Positions 28,101-37,112 of a DNA stretch of 64,000 nucleotides are shown here, one piece after another; position 1 is the stretch's first letter, and each line of letters begins with the position of its first letter. The DNA comes from Deltaproteobacteria bacterium. Lineage in GTDB: Bacteria > Desulfobacterota > Desulfobacteria > Desulfobacterales > UBA2156. The position numbers and the translations under genes were made by a program. Below the pieces are notes generated by a model. That model ran no database searches, was not told where the DNA came from, and was given only the letters and a program-made list of their open reading frames with translations. The DNA lies in NCBI GenBank assembly GCA_019309485.1, contig JAFDGC010000004.1, forward strand, positions 32,048-96,047. The letters run 5' to 3'.

Positions 28101-29447
28101 CTAGTCTTTGTCCTGGGTCTTGGTCAAAAGGGTGTTGCGATGGATGCCGAGTTTTTCCGCCGCCCGGGTCTTGTTTCCCCCCGTATCTTCGAGGACTTCG
28201 GCAATATAGCGTTTCTCAAAGGCGCTGATGGCATCCTTGAGGGGGAGATCCTTGATCTCTGTTTTCCGGTTACCCATCAGAGGCGGCAAGTCCTTGACCT
28301 GGATTACGGGGTCTTTGGTGATCGTCACCAGCCGCTCCACAAAGTTTTGGAGTTCTCTGACATTCCCGGGCCAATCGTAATCCGTCAGGGCATGCACGGC
28401 GTCTTCGGAAAACCGTTTTTTGTTCTTTCCTGCCTGTTTTACATAAAGATTGGTAAAATGCTCCAAGAGCAAGGGGATGTCCGTCCGGCGCTCCCGCAGC
28501 GGGGGAATCTTTATGGGAAAAACATTGATGCGGTAGAACAAGTCGTCTCTAAATTCGCCGTTTTCCACCAGTTCCGCCAGGTTTTTGTTGGAAGCGGCGA
28601 TGAAGCGCACATCCACTCTGATGACCTTATTGCTTCCCAGGCGCTCGAACTCGCGTTCCTGAATAATCCTGAGAAGCTTGGCCTGCATTTTCAGATCCAG
28701 GGAATCGATGTCATCCAGAAAGACGCTTCCCTTGTTGGCCATCTCCAGTTTGCCGATGCGTGTCGAAAGCGCCCCGGTAAAAGCCCCTTTGTTGTAACCG
28801 AAAATCTCGCTTTCCATCAACGTCAGGGGAATCGCCGCGCAATTGACCACCACGAAGGGTTCTCTTTTTCGCGGACTCCGGTTATGCAGTGCCCGGGCCA
28901 CCAGTTCCTTTCCGGTGCCGCTTTCCCCCTGGATCAAAACCGTGCCGTCGCTCTGGGAGATGGTGGAAATAAAATCGTAAACCTTTTTCATTTTCGGGTC
29001 TTCGCCCACCATGTGCTCAAAGGGGCGGATGCGTTCGAGTTCCGTTTTCAGGTATGTGATTTCCTGAAGCATGGAGCGTTTTTCCAAGGCCCTTTGAATG
29101 ACGGCAACGATATCATCCACGGTGAAAGGCTTCATGATATACTCGTAGGCGCCCAGTTTGATGGCTTTCACGGCGATGGGCACCTCCTTCACTGCGGTGA
29201 CCATGATTACTTCTACGGCGGGATCGATTTCTTTGAATTTTTCCAGAAGGTTGAGTCCTCCCACGTCGGGAAGGAGGATGTCGAGAAGCACCAGATCCAC
29301 GGCATGGGATTTATACAGGTCCACCGCCTCGGATCCGGAGGAGGCATTCAGGATGTGATACTCCTCCTTCAAAATCATGTTGAAAGACTTCCGGATACCG
29401 GCTTCGTCATCGACCACTAAGATCGTCGCTTTTTTCTTTGAAGTCAT
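28101..29447 (-). CDS. Sigma54-dependent response regulator
   Basis: NtrC-family activator of 448 residues. The receiver domain is at 1-120 (D13/D14, phospho-acceptor D56, lysine in IMKPFT). The AAA+ domain (about 145-380) has GESGTGKE, an intact sigma54-contact loop GAFTGA, and VFLDDIDSL as a Walker B in which the usual glutamate is aspartate. The C-terminal Fis-type HTH contains NKTRAAEKLGIHRNTLL. GGGAG precedes the ATG at five bases. Its cognate kinase may be the downstream hybrid kinase, whose promoter is sigma54-type. Confidence 0.92.
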   Translation of the reverse strand: MTSKKKATILVVDDEAGIRKSFNMILKEEYHILNASSGSEAVDLYKSHAVDLVLLDILLPDVGGLNLLEKFKEIDPAVEVIMVTAVKEVPIAVKAIKLGAYEYIMKPFTVDDIVAVIQRALEKRSMLQEITYLKTELERIRPFEHMVGEDPKMKKVYDFISTISQSDGTVLIQGESGTGKELVARALHNRSPRKREPFVVVNCAAIPLTLMESEIFGYNKGAFTGALSTRIGKLEMANKGSVFLDDIDSLDLKMQAKLLRIIQEREFERLGSNKVIRVDVRFIAASNKNLAELVENGEFRDDLFYRINVFPIKIPPLRERRTDIPLLLEHFTNLYVKQAGKNKKRFSEDAVHALTDYDWPGNVRELQNFVERLVTITKDPVIQVKDLPPLMGNRKTEIKDLPLKDAISAFEKRYIAEVLEDTGGNKTRAAEKLGIHRNTLLTKTQDKD

Positions 29448-29494
29448 TTGTCTCCCTTAAGGCGGAATTACCTTGTCTAAAGAATGTCAGTATT

Positions 29495-29673
29495 GGAAAA
29501 AGGCTTTTTTGAGCGCCGTTCAAGCCTTTTCGGAAAAGGAGAGACAAAGGGTTGAGCGTCAAAAATCTCAAGCTGTTTGAGACACCTGTGTCGAGTTCTT
29601 GAGATTTAGCGAAACCCTTTGGATCTCCCGAAAAGGGTTGCGGCGCGAACAAAACCGGCCTTTTTACGAAGCC
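29495..29673 (+). mobile_element. Family B palindromic MITE, copy 1 (left end trimmed)
   Basis: A non-coding element that folds into one long hairpin. The outer arms carry GCCTTTTCGG / CCGAAAAGG, then AAAGGGTTGAGC / GAAACCCTTT and AATCTCAAG / CTTGAGATT. The apex is GACAC-ct-GTGTC (29581-29592). The right end is GCCTTTTTACGAAGCC; the left end retains only AAAAAGGC. It is closely similar over both arms to copy 2 at 57556-57755. There is no transposase, so it would be mobilised in trans. Confidence 0.75.
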
Positions 29674-29748
29674 CTCAAGAATCAAAGGCTTCGGCAATGG
29701 ATTCTTCCATATCACAAATTTTAACAAATGAGGATGGTCTTTTTGGAA

Positions 29749-29857
29749 TTGAAGCCTCCCTGCTGCCCCGTGAGACGGGATTTCCACTTCGCTCCAACCC
29801 GCGAAGCACTACCGTCAGGCAGAACCTGCGGGGCATGCGCTCGCAGTTGCGGTTCAA
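29749..29857 (+). repeat. Family A repeat, copy 4 (full length)
   Basis: A full 109 bp copy with CCTCCCTGCTGCCCCGTGAG, the arm pair CTTCGC...GCGAAG, TACCGTCAGGCA and the end GCGCTCGCAGTTGCGGTTCA. Confidence 0.8.
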
Positions 29858-30168
29858 ACCCGCCGACCCGATCCGGCGCCCTGTTTTCTGTGCAGTGTGC
29901 CCAAAATATTGGGCATCCTTTTGGATCCTTTAAAAAAATCTTTTGAAGGGGCGGATATTTGTGTTATGGTTAATTGTATTTCTTTCTTGCTAAGAGCTTG
30001 TCGTAAAACGATTTATTGATCATCCGCAGACAAATAATGCTTTTTCCTTTGGGTGACAACAAAATCGATCAGGGTTGGCATGATTATTGAGTGCCCTGTT
30101 CAACTATCAAAGCGATCAAATACTGTTTTTCAAAACTTAACGAATCCATTTCAAAGGCGAAAAGCCGG

Positions 30169-31140
30169 ATGCAGCTGAGCACATTTTTACAATCCAAGCC
30201 AAATCTTTATCTGTGCAAGACCCTGGGATGGCGTTTCAGTTACTATTACATCGCCTTTCTGGGGAGACTCTACTTTTTTTTCAAAAGAAAGGAAAGGAAA
30301 ACCGTTAAAAACGCCGTCAGCACCGTCTTCGCCGGAAAAAAGAACGCCGCCGAGATTCGGAAAACCACCCGCGCCGTCTTCCGCGGGATCATCTCCCATT
30401 ATTTTGAAAAACTCTTCAATGCCTATTCTTCCACGGACCTACTTAGAAACTTTCTCTCCAGCCATGTGCAGTGTGACAACATTCAAATTATCGAGGAATC
30501 GCTCTCGGAAGGAAACGGCGCCCTTTTGATCACCGGTCATTTCGGAGGCGTGGAATTCATACCGGGATACCTGGGGGCGAACCGGCTTCCGGTCTCCATC
30601 CTCGCCAAATTCAAGACCGACCACCTGCGGGAAAGGTTGTTTGAAAAGTGTACCGCCTTTTCCACCCGTATCATTGACCCCACCCGGACACCCAATGTGG
30701 TCAAGGAAATCTGCGCGAATTTAAAAGAAAACCGCATCGTCATCACCCAGTGCGATGAAATCTCGGAATGGCGCCCCTCCAAAAAGGACAAAATCCTTTT
30801 CCTCGGAAAGCTGATCTGGCTCGACAAGACCATGAACATTTTGACCAAACGGACCCAGGCCGCCATACTTTTTGGTCTCATGCACCGGTCCAAAGATCAT
30901 GGGTATGAGTTCATCGTCACTTCCATGGACGAAATGATGGACCAGTTCAAACGCCGTGCCGAATCTTCTTTAGGGGAAATCCTTTTGAAAATCTTGGAAA
31001 GTTTCATCTATCAATACCCGGAGGACTGGTACGAATGGAAAAAATATTTTTCCATGCAAACGGTTCCCTCGGAAACCGAACCCGAACCGCCGATGGTGCC
31101 GGTACCGGTTTTCAACGCCTCCGTGCTGAAGCTTACGTGA
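30169..31140 (+). CDS. LpxL/HtrB-like lysophospholipid acyltransferase family protein
   Basis: A membrane-associated acyltransferase of about 323 residues, related to lipid A lauroyl/myristoyl transferases. The catalytic HX4E motif is visible as GHFGGVEF. It is preceded by a hydrophobic N-terminal stretch (FSYYYIAFLGRLYFFF) and followed by VPVSILAKFK- and PDW-type elements (YPEDWYEWKKYF, where such enzymes carry a PExxxW motif). The ATG at 30169 has AAAGGCG upstream; a GTG at 30091 would add 26 residues. Substrate unknown. It is followed 54 bases later by a histidine kinase on the same strand. Confidence 0.78.
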   Translation: MQLSTFLQSKPNLYLCKTLGWRFSYYYIAFLGRLYFFFKRKERKTVKNAVSTVFAGKKNAAEIRKTTRAVFRGIISHYFEKLFNAYSSTDLLRNFLSSHVQCDNIQIIEESLSEGNGALLITGHFGGVEFIPGYLGANRLPVSILAKFKTDHLRERLFEKCTAFSTRIIDPTRTPNVVKEICANLKENRIVITQCDEISEWRPSKKDKILFLGKLIWLDKTMNILTKRTQAAILFGLMHRSKDHGYEFIVTSMDEMMDQFKRRAESSLGEILLKILESFIYQYPEDWYEWKKYFSMQTVPSETEPEPPMVPVPVFNASVLKLT

Positions 31141-31194
31141 AAAAACAACCCCGCCGAAACCCTTCCCTGTTTTTCCTGAGTCGAGTATGGTGAG

Positions 31195-33186
31195 ATGGAA
31201 AAGGAAGTCAACTGCACCAACTCGGGTGTGATTCTAAACTACATCAGGATGCATGCCAAGGATCGGATTCCGGAACTCATCGAGAATCTCCACCCGGAAA
31301 TCGACGCCCTTCCCGACCCCGAAGCTTTTCTCAGCGATCCCAACAATTGGATCTCCAGTGCCGTGGCTTCGACGCTCTACCACCGCGCGAAGCACATTCT
31401 CAAGGATGAAAAGGCCCCTTTTCGCCTGGCCCGGCATGCCGTTGAGCGGACCCAGTTGGGCTTTAAAAGCATCATTGTCAAGGTTTTCGGTTCATTTGAC
31501 ATGGCACTGAAAAACGCCCAACGGATCAACGCCAAATGGAACCGCAACAAGGTCGTGGAACTGGTAAAAAAAGAGGCGAACGAAGCAGTCGTCCGCCTGC
31601 ACTGGAATCCGGAAATGCAGGTATCCAAGGACATCTGCATGTATAATCAGGGAATTTATACGTTTCTGCCGACCCTGTGGGGCCAGAACCCCCTCCACCT
31701 GGTGGAAACCGCCTGCTACTTCGACGGAGCGCCCTACTGCGAGTACCTCCTGCACTGGGAGGAACAGAAAAAGATCTTAAGCTTCGTTGGGGATTTCTTC
31801 CGATCCAAGTCCGTTCTCTTGGAAACCATCAAGGAAATCGAAAAAGACAAGGAAATCATCGAGCAGAAATACGAAGAAGTCAACCATCTCAACATCGAGC
31901 TGAATCGGAAGATCAAACAGCTCACCGCCATCCAGGAAACGGGAAAGGCCATCCTTTCCATTCTCGACCTGGAACAACTCCTCACCGTGATCATGAATCT
32001 TTTGGCCACCGTTTGCCGGATCCAGCGGGCCACCATCATGCTGGTCAATGACGATGAGCGATGCCTCGAATATATCTACGGGATGGGTTACGGCGGAGAA
32101 GTCCCTGAAGAAATAAAAAATTATCTCGTCCCTTTGGATCGACTCAGCAACATCCTGGCCCGGGTGGCCAATACCGGACAGTCGGAGTATATCCCTGAAG
32201 TCAAGCATTCCAGTCTTCGGAAAGGAAACGTCCTTTTGGCACGGGCGAACCCGACATCCGTTTATGTGGTGCCGCTGATCACCCGGTCCAAAGTGATCGG
32301 GATCATCGCCACCGATGCGGTGGATGACCACGGTGTTCCCGAAGAAACCCGGGATACTCTGGATGTCTTTGCCCCCCAGATCGCCATCGCCATCCAAAAC
32401 GCCCGGCTGTACCAGGATTTAAAACAGCGGATGAAGGAACTGAATCAATCCCGGGCTCTGTTGAGCCGGGCGGAAAAACTTTCTTTTTTGGGGAATATGG
32501 CGGCCCGGCTCGCGCACGAAATCAAGAACCCCCTAACCGCCATCGGTACATTTATCCAGATGCTTCCGAAAAAGTTCGACGATCCGGAGTTCCGGACCGA
32601 ATTTTATCAAATCGCCCTGGAAGAAACCAATCGCGTGAGCAATCTCATCACCGAGTTGCTGGACCTGACCAAAACAAAGGAGTCCAACTTCGAACTGGAC
32701 GACCTGAACGCGCTCATCGAAAAGATGGTGATCCTCGTGACGCCCCAGAGCAAAGGGAAAAGAATCTCCATTAACACCTATCTGGATCCAACCATTCAAA
32801 AAATCTGGATGGATTCCGAAAAAATGAAACAGATCGTCTTGAACCTGCTTTCCAACGCCATTGAATTCACCCCGGAAAACGGGAAGATCGACGTGGAGAC
32901 CCGATACCGCCGGCTGAAGGGAAAACCCGAGGCGGTCCAGATCAAGATCCGGGACACGGGGATCGGGATCCCCAAATCCAACCTGGAAGTGATATTCGAT
33001 CCCTATTTCACCACCAAGCATAAAAGCTCCATGCACAACGGCACGGGCCTGGGCCTTTTTATCGCCCATCAAAATATCCAGGATCACGGGGGCAACATCG
33101 AGGTGGAAAGCATCATCAACAAAGGAACGACGTTCACGCTGACGCTCCCCGCCCGCTCCGAGACACAAGACGCATCCTCTCCGTAA
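31195..33186 (+). CDS. Sensor histidine kinase with V4R-like N-terminus and GAF domain
   Basis: Soluble kinase of 663 residues. The first 190 residues are an unusual sensor region. Its end (CMYNQGIYTFLPTLWG, then VETACYFDGAPYCEYLLHW) resembles the V4R/4-vinyl-reductase small-ligand-binding fold with its cysteine pair; this is a pattern match, not a proven domain. A coiled coil (about 205-245), a GAF domain (about 255-405), HisKA with the histidine in ARLAHEIKNPLTAI (about 441) and HATPase (NGTGLGLFIAHQ) follow. No receiver domain or response regulator is adjacent on this strand. Confidence 0.85.
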   Translation: MEKEVNCTNSGVILNYIRMHAKDRIPELIENLHPEIDALPDPEAFLSDPNNWISSAVASTLYHRAKHILKDEKAPFRLARHAVERTQLGFKSIIVKVFGSFDMALKNAQRINAKWNRNKVVELVKKEANEAVVRLHWNPEMQVSKDICMYNQGIYTFLPTLWGQNPLHLVETACYFDGAPYCEYLLHWEEQKKILSFVGDFFRSKSVLLETIKEIEKDKEIIEQKYEEVNHLNIELNRKIKQLTAIQETGKAILSILDLEQLLTVIMNLLATVCRIQRATIMLVNDDERCLEYIYGMGYGGEVPEEIKNYLVPLDRLSNILARVANTGQSEYIPEVKHSSLRKGNVLLARANPTSVYVVPLITRSKVIGIIATDAVDDHGVPEETRDTLDVFAPQIAIAIQNARLYQDLKQRMKELNQSRALLSRAEKLSFLGNMAARLAHEIKNPLTAIGTFIQMLPKKFDDPEFRTEFYQIALEETNRVSNLITELLDLTKTKESNFELDDLNALIEKMVILVTPQSKGKRISINTYLDPTIQKIWMDSEKMKQIVLNLLSNAIEFTPENGKIDVETRYRRLKGKPEAVQIKIRDTGIGIPKSNLEVIFDPYFTTKHKSSMHNGTGLGLFIAHQNIQDHGGNIEVESIINKGTTFTLTLPARSETQDASSP

Positions 33187-33207
33187 GGACGTCAATTTTA
33201 TTTTGCC

Positions 33208-34350
33208 ATGGATATTGAAACGATCAATATTTACGAGATTGCGCTCCCCTTCGCGGGGAATTTCCCCCATGCACTCAACAAGGGCGGATACGCCAAAAAC
33301 GTAGTTTGTGAAATCATATCGAAGGGGGGCGAACTCCGGGGATACGGTGAGGGCGCGCCCCGGGCGTACGTCACCGGCGAATCGACCCGGAGTGTGTCGG
33401 AAGATATTTCCCGCTTTGTCCGTTTTTCGGCGTTTCCCAGGGTACTGCAACACATTGAGCAGGTTTGGGATTTCATCGACGTTCTCCCGGAAGAAAAATC
33501 GCATCATTCCGCCGTTTGTGCATTGGAATGCGCATTGCTGGATATTTGGGGCAAAGGTGAAGGGAAAAACGTGTCGGCTTATTTTTCGAAAGACTTCTTC
33601 ACGGAAAAGATCCATTACGGTGCGGCCATACCGCTGTGGAATTCAAACGGTGTGAGGGCGTTGTGCCGCCGGATCCAGAACCTGGAAATCCGCCGCTTGA
33701 AACTGAAGATGGGAAAAGACGTCCTTCAAAACCAAAAGAATCTTGAAACCTTAAGAGCCGTATTTAACACGGATTATGACTTGAAAGTCGATGCCAACGG
33801 CGCCTGGGACAAGGCACTGGCATTGGCGCACATGCCGTTTTTAGAGCCCTTTCAAATCCGTGTCATCGAACAACCCATGGCGCCGGAAGATCCGACCTTT
33901 CTTGAAATCGCAGAACGGGTCGCCGCCATGGGGATTTTCCTGATGGCGGACGAATCCGTTTGCCGTTTGCAGGATGTGGATGCTGCCGCGGCCCAGGGGT
34001 TCAACATGGTCAACATCCGCCTTTCCAAATGCGGTGGATTCCGCAGATCCTTCAAGTTGGTGGATCTGCTAAGGGAAAAGAATTTTTGTTTTCAAATCGG
34101 ATGTCACCTTGGGGAGTCGGGGATTCTCTCCGCCGCAGGACGTGTTTTTTCCCTGCATTGCCGGGACGCGTTATATTATGACGGTTCTTACGATGAATTT
34201 TTATTGAAAGAAAACGTCACCCGGCATCCGGTTTCATTCGGCAAAGGGGGTGAAGCGGGATTGTTGCCGGGACCGGGCCTGGGGGTGGATGTCGATTTGC
34301 GTCAAATACAACGTCTTTGTGAATCGTCTTCCAGTATAAAATTCCAATAA
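33208..34350 (+). CDS. Enolase-superfamily enzyme, dipeptide-epimerase-like
   Basis: A 380-residue member of the mandelate racemase/muconate lactonizing group. The acid-base and metal residues are all in place: KxK in RLKLKMGKD, metal ligands D in KVDANGAW, E in VIEQPMAP and D in MADESV, and the second catalytic lysine in RLSKCGG. The motif pattern best suits L-Ala-D/L-Glu (dipeptide) epimerases used in peptidoglycan recycling, but o-succinylbenzoate synthase-like activity cannot be excluded. It starts 22 bases after the kinase stop, so co-transcription is likely although no strong Shine-Dalgarno is seen. Confidence 0.75.
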   Translation: MDIETINIYEIALPFAGNFPHALNKGGYAKNVVCEIISKGGELRGYGEGAPRAYVTGESTRSVSEDISRFVRFSAFPRVLQHIEQVWDFIDVLPEEKSHHSAVCALECALLDIWGKGEGKNVSAYFSKDFFTEKIHYGAAIPLWNSNGVRALCRRIQNLEIRRLKLKMGKDVLQNQKNLETLRAVFNTDYDLKVDANGAWDKALALAHMPFLEPFQIRVIEQPMAPEDPTFLEIAERVAAMGIFLMADESVCRLQDVDAAAAQGFNMVNIRLSKCGGFRRSFKLVDLLREKNFCFQIGCHLGESGILSAAGRVFSLHCRDALYYDGSYDEFLLKENVTRHPVSFGKGGEAGLLPGPGLGVDVDLRQIQRLCESSSSIKFQ

Positions 34351-34390
34351 ATTGGATGTGCTTTTTTTCCGGATTTTTCGGGATACATTT

Positions 34391-34499
34391 TTAAACCGCG
34401 ACAGCGAGCGCATTACCGCTGGTTCTGCCTGATGGCAGTGCTTCGCGGGTTGGAGCGAAGCGGAAATTCAGCCTCGCGGGGCAGCGGGGAGGTTTCAAA
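34391..34499 (-). repeat. Family A repeat, copy 5 (full length, inverted)
   Basis: A full-length copy in minus orientation, between convergent genes. It carries the CTTCGCGGGTTGGAGCGAAG hairpin, TGCCTGATGGCA and GCCTCGCGGGGCAGCGG. Confidence 0.8.
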
Positions 34500-34525
34500 T
34501 ATCGCGGCAGTACAATTTTCTGCCC

Positions 34526-34840
34526 TCATGGGACCGGTGCCCCGCAAAACGGACAGTAACTGAAACCTTCTTCAAGCCCTTTTCCGCACCTTTTGCACTG
34601 CCGTTGCCCCCTATCTGTTTCCGCCCGGTAATCTCTTTTCATCTCTGAAACGGTCTTTTCGCAGGCGTCGCAAAGGAGGAACGGATCGCCGGTCTTTACC
34701 CGCAAGAGGGGGATAAAAAAAAGACTGAGGTAGTGGTCCACACGGCGGTAGTACGCCCGCACCAGTCCGCACACGGGGCAGCGTCGGGGACTTTGATCCA
34801 GCACCTTGGTTTTGGGTGCAATCCCGGCGATCAGGAACAC
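34526..34840 (-). CDS. Small zinc-ribbon protein
   Basis: A 104-residue protein with two or three zinc-binding pairs. These are CPVCG near residue 21, CDAC near 57, and a C-terminal rubredoxin-like ribbon CKRCGKGLEEGFSYCPFCG. The middle is hydrophobic (YLSLFFIPLLRVKTGD), as in 'zinc-ribbon 15' style proteins. The GTG start at 34840 has AAGGA nine bases upstream. It follows the PK-C-domain gene by 19 bases. Function unknown. Confidence 0.72.
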   Translation of the reverse strand: MFLIAGIAPKTKVLDQSPRRCPVCGLVRAYYRRVDHYLSLFFIPLLRVKTGDPFLLCDACEKTVSEMKRDYRAETDRGQRQCKRCGKGLEEGFSYCPFCGAPVP

Positions 34841-34859
34841 GGCGTCCGGTCCTTGATCT

Positions 34860-35414
34860 TCAGAACTCCCGGGGCTTACAAACGATCTCCCGGATCCGCA
34901 TATCGAACAAGTCCGATTGGTTGGCGGGTTTGAGAATCAATGCGGTATCGGCGCCCCTCCCGGTCCCGCCGACGGAAAGGATGTCGGCACCGGTGAGCAT
35001 CCCCGCATCAGCGGCCATCACGGCCACTTCCACGGCCACCTTTGTCCCTTGCCCGAATAACCGCAGCGTGTCGGCCATAATGAGGACCGGGTAGGCGCCG
35101 CCGTGTTTCTTTGCCCACGACCGTTCCAGCCCGGACAGGGCATGGGTGGCCTGAACCACCTGCACCCCCCGTTTTTCCAGATCCGCCCGGACGTTTTGAT
35201 CCATCACGCTTTCGAAGGGGGCCTTGAACCCGCAATGATACGTCACGGCGGTAATGCGAAACCCTTCAAAGATCTCCGCCGCCTTGACCGCCGTGGCGCC
35301 TTTGCTGGAGGCCACCACCACTTCCTTTAATCCCAGCGCTTTCCCGCGTTCATAGGCACATTGCAGCACCTTTTCCGTGTTGTCCGGACCCGGTTTGTCG
35401 AAATGGATATGCAT
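34860..35414 (-). CDS. Stand-alone pyruvate-kinase alpha/beta-domain-like protein
   Basis: A 184-residue protein that resembles only the C-terminal alpha/beta domain of pyruvate kinase: ASSKGATAVKAAEIFEGFRITAVTYHCGF is split over residues about 37-66, and SVGGTGRGADTALIL is near the C-terminus. No catalytic barrel is present. The ATG at 35414 has a perfect AAAGGAGG five bases upstream, so the longer frame to 35486 is rejected. Such free domains occur in archaea and Desulfobacterota; the role is unknown, and a small-molecule-binding function is only a guess. Confidence 0.75.
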   Translation of the reverse strand: MHIHFDKPGPDNTEKVLQCAYERGKALGLKEVVVASSKGATAVKAAEIFEGFRITAVTYHCGFKAPFESVMDQNVRADLEKRGVQVVQATHALSGLERSWAKKHGGAYPVLIMADTLRLFGQGTKVAVEVAVMAADAGMLTGADILSVGGTGRGADTALILKPANQSDLFDMRIREIVCKPREF

Positions 35415-35732
35415 AAAACCTCCTTTTGTGATTGAAACACAACCCGCCGCTCTGCAAAGCAAAATCTCCGTTTTACTCCAATTCACGACGCTTGGCCTTC
35501 AGGCATAACCTGCAGGGAATGCGCTCGTGGTTCCTTTTCAAATGCCCCGGTGCTTTGAAAAGGAAGCGTCCCCTTAGGACGTTCGTTTGAAATCCGCCGG
35601 CAAAACCGGTTAAAAAGCCACCGAAAGCGCGGCATCCTTTTGAAAAAACAGACTTTCCGTCCCCGAAAAAAACCCTGCATGGTTTCCTGCAGGATCCTGA
35701 TGAAATCGGCCATCCCGGCCGGTCATTGTCAG
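35415..35732. other. 318 bp intergenic region with degenerate repeat
   Basis: This holds a divergent family A copy (35432-35541). The rest (35542-35732) contains short inverted words such as CCGGCaaaaCCGG and CCTGCatggtttCCTGCAGG but no gene I can support. No promoter stands out. Confidence 0.5.
35432..35541 (+). repeat. Family A repeat, copy 6 (degenerate)
   Basis: It is recognisable from AACCCGCCGCTCTGCAAAGC, ACTCCAATTCACGACGC, TTCAGGCATAACCTGCAGGG and AATGCGCTCG, but it has many changes that break the hairpins seen in the other copies. It probably represents an older insertion. Confidence 0.6.
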
Positions 35733-37004
35733 TCAATGTCTCAGCGGGAGCTGTTTTTCAAGGCGTTCGATCATGAAATTCGGCAAACAAAAGGCGCTTT
35801 CATGAATCATCGGGTTGTAGTACCGGCAGACCCCGGAGAGGTCCCGGGCGTAAGACCGGTCGAAGGCATCCGGGGAAAAGAAGCGGTCCGAACCGATGGC
35901 AAACGCCCATAACGCCCCCGGATACGTGGGAACCGTCGCCAGGTAGGGGGCGATCCGCTCAAAGACTTTTGCCATGTTCTGAAACATGGCCGCCTGTTCC
36001 TTTTCCTGAAGCCAGACCGACAAGGCTTGGGCGGTAAAGAGCCCTCCCTCCTTCAAGGCGGCTTTGCAGGCTTCATAAAAAGCCGGCTGGTAGAGATGTT
36101 CACCGGGTCCCACGGGGTCTGTGGAGTCCACCAGGATGAGATCGTAGGCACGGGTTTTATCCGTGACAAAGCGCATGCCGTCGTCGAAAAAGAGATGGAC
36201 CCGCGGATCCTCGAACGCCCGATGGGTAAACGGCAAATAACGCCTTGAAACATCCACCACCGCGGCGTCGATATCCACCAGTTCGATCCGTTTTAAAGAT
36301 TCGTGTTTGAGTACCTCCCGCAAAAGCCCCCCGTCTCCCCCGCCGATAATCAGGACATCTTCGGGAGAACCGTGAATCACGGCAGGCACATGGCCGAGCA
36401 TTTCATGGTAGACGAATTCATCCTTTTCCGCCGTCTGCACCGCCTGGTCGAGCCACAGCATCCGGCCGAACACCGGATTTTCGATGACCTGAATCTCCTG
36501 AAAGCGACTTCGGGTTTTCAACAAAACCTGATCCACGGCGTATCGATACTCCAACAGCCTTTTATCCGGGGATCCCCCGTTTCCGGCGGATTCCGTTTCC
36601 CATCCCCGGATGGGTTGGAAGGCTTTCCCGATCAAGGCCTCCGAAGGAAGCTTGCCCAGCCGTTTTCCCCGCGTATTCCGGGAGATCTCGATGGTGTCCG
36701 GATGCAGTCGCGCACTGAAATGGTCGATGGCCGCGTCGATGTCGATGGTGTCGCCGCAGGTAAAATAATCGACAGCGATGTAGGAGAACTCGGGCCATGT
36801 GTGCAAGGTTAAATGGCTTTCGGCAATGATCACGACACCGCTGACCCCTTGAGGTGTAAATTGCTTGAAGTGGTCTGTGATAATGGTTGCCCCCGATCGT
36901 CTAACCCCTTCAAGCGCCGTTTTTTTCAAAAAACCCAAATCATCGAGACGGCGGGGATCACAACCGTAAAAGTCCAGTAGAATGTGGGTTCCCAGTCCGG
37001 TCAT
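35733..37004 (-). CDS. Fused S-adenosylmethionine decarboxylase / spermidine synthase
   Basis: One 423-residue polypeptide joining SpeD and SpeE. Residues about 1-125 are a prokaryotic AdoMet decarboxylase: the self-cleavage serine that becomes the pyruvoyl group is in AESHLTLHTWPE (about residue 63), and the proton-donor cysteine is in VDYFTCGD. Residues about 150-423 are an aminopropyltransferase with the SAM-fold IGGGDGGLLREVLKH, the acidic VDIDAAVVDV and the catalytic DSTDPVGPGE. The two steps of spermidine synthesis from putrescine would thus be on one chain, unless auto-cleavage releases only the short N-terminal peptide. Gene symbols of the halves are speD and speE. Confidence 0.93.
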   Translation of the reverse strand: MTGLGTHILLDFYGCDPRRLDDLGFLKKTALEGVRRSGATIITDHFKQFTPQGVSGVVIIAESHLTLHTWPEFSYIAVDYFTCGDTIDIDAAIDHFSARLHPDTIEISRNTRGKRLGKLPSEALIGKAFQPIRGWETESAGNGGSPDKRLLEYRYAVDQVLLKTRSRFQEIQVIENPVFGRMLWLDQAVQTAEKDEFVYHEMLGHVPAVIHGSPEDVLIIGGGDGGLLREVLKHESLKRIELVDIDAAVVDVSRRYLPFTHRAFEDPRVHLFFDDGMRFVTDKTRAYDLILVDSTDPVGPGEHLYQPAFYEACKAALKEGGLFTAQALSVWLQEKEQAAMFQNMAKVFERIAPYLATVPTYPGALWAFAIGSDRFFSPDAFDRSYARDLSGVCRYYNPMIHESAFCLPNFMIERLEKQLPLRH

Positions 37005-37112
37005 GTGTGTTATTCCCCCTTTTTCGTTCTTAACCTGCGGTTTGCCCCCCTCCTTTCCCCGCGATTGCGGCCTCGCTCCGGTGAACGCCTGTGAGATCCT
37101 TTTTAAAGCCGC

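Larger units (their letters stand above)
29448..30168. other. 720 bp intergenic region with MITE and repeat
   Basis: This region between divergent genes holds a family B element (29495-29673) and a family A copy (29749-29857). The remaining roughly 300 bases (29858-30168) are comparatively AT-rich and show no supported gene. A TTGAAG-16-TATGGT pair near 29941 is a weak promoter candidate for the acyltransferase. Confidence 0.5.

Noticed and set aside
30075..30090. Sigma54-like TTGGCATGATTATTGAG upstream of the acyltransferase
   Set aside because: The -24 half fits but the invariant GC of the -12 element is GA, so it is unlikely to function.
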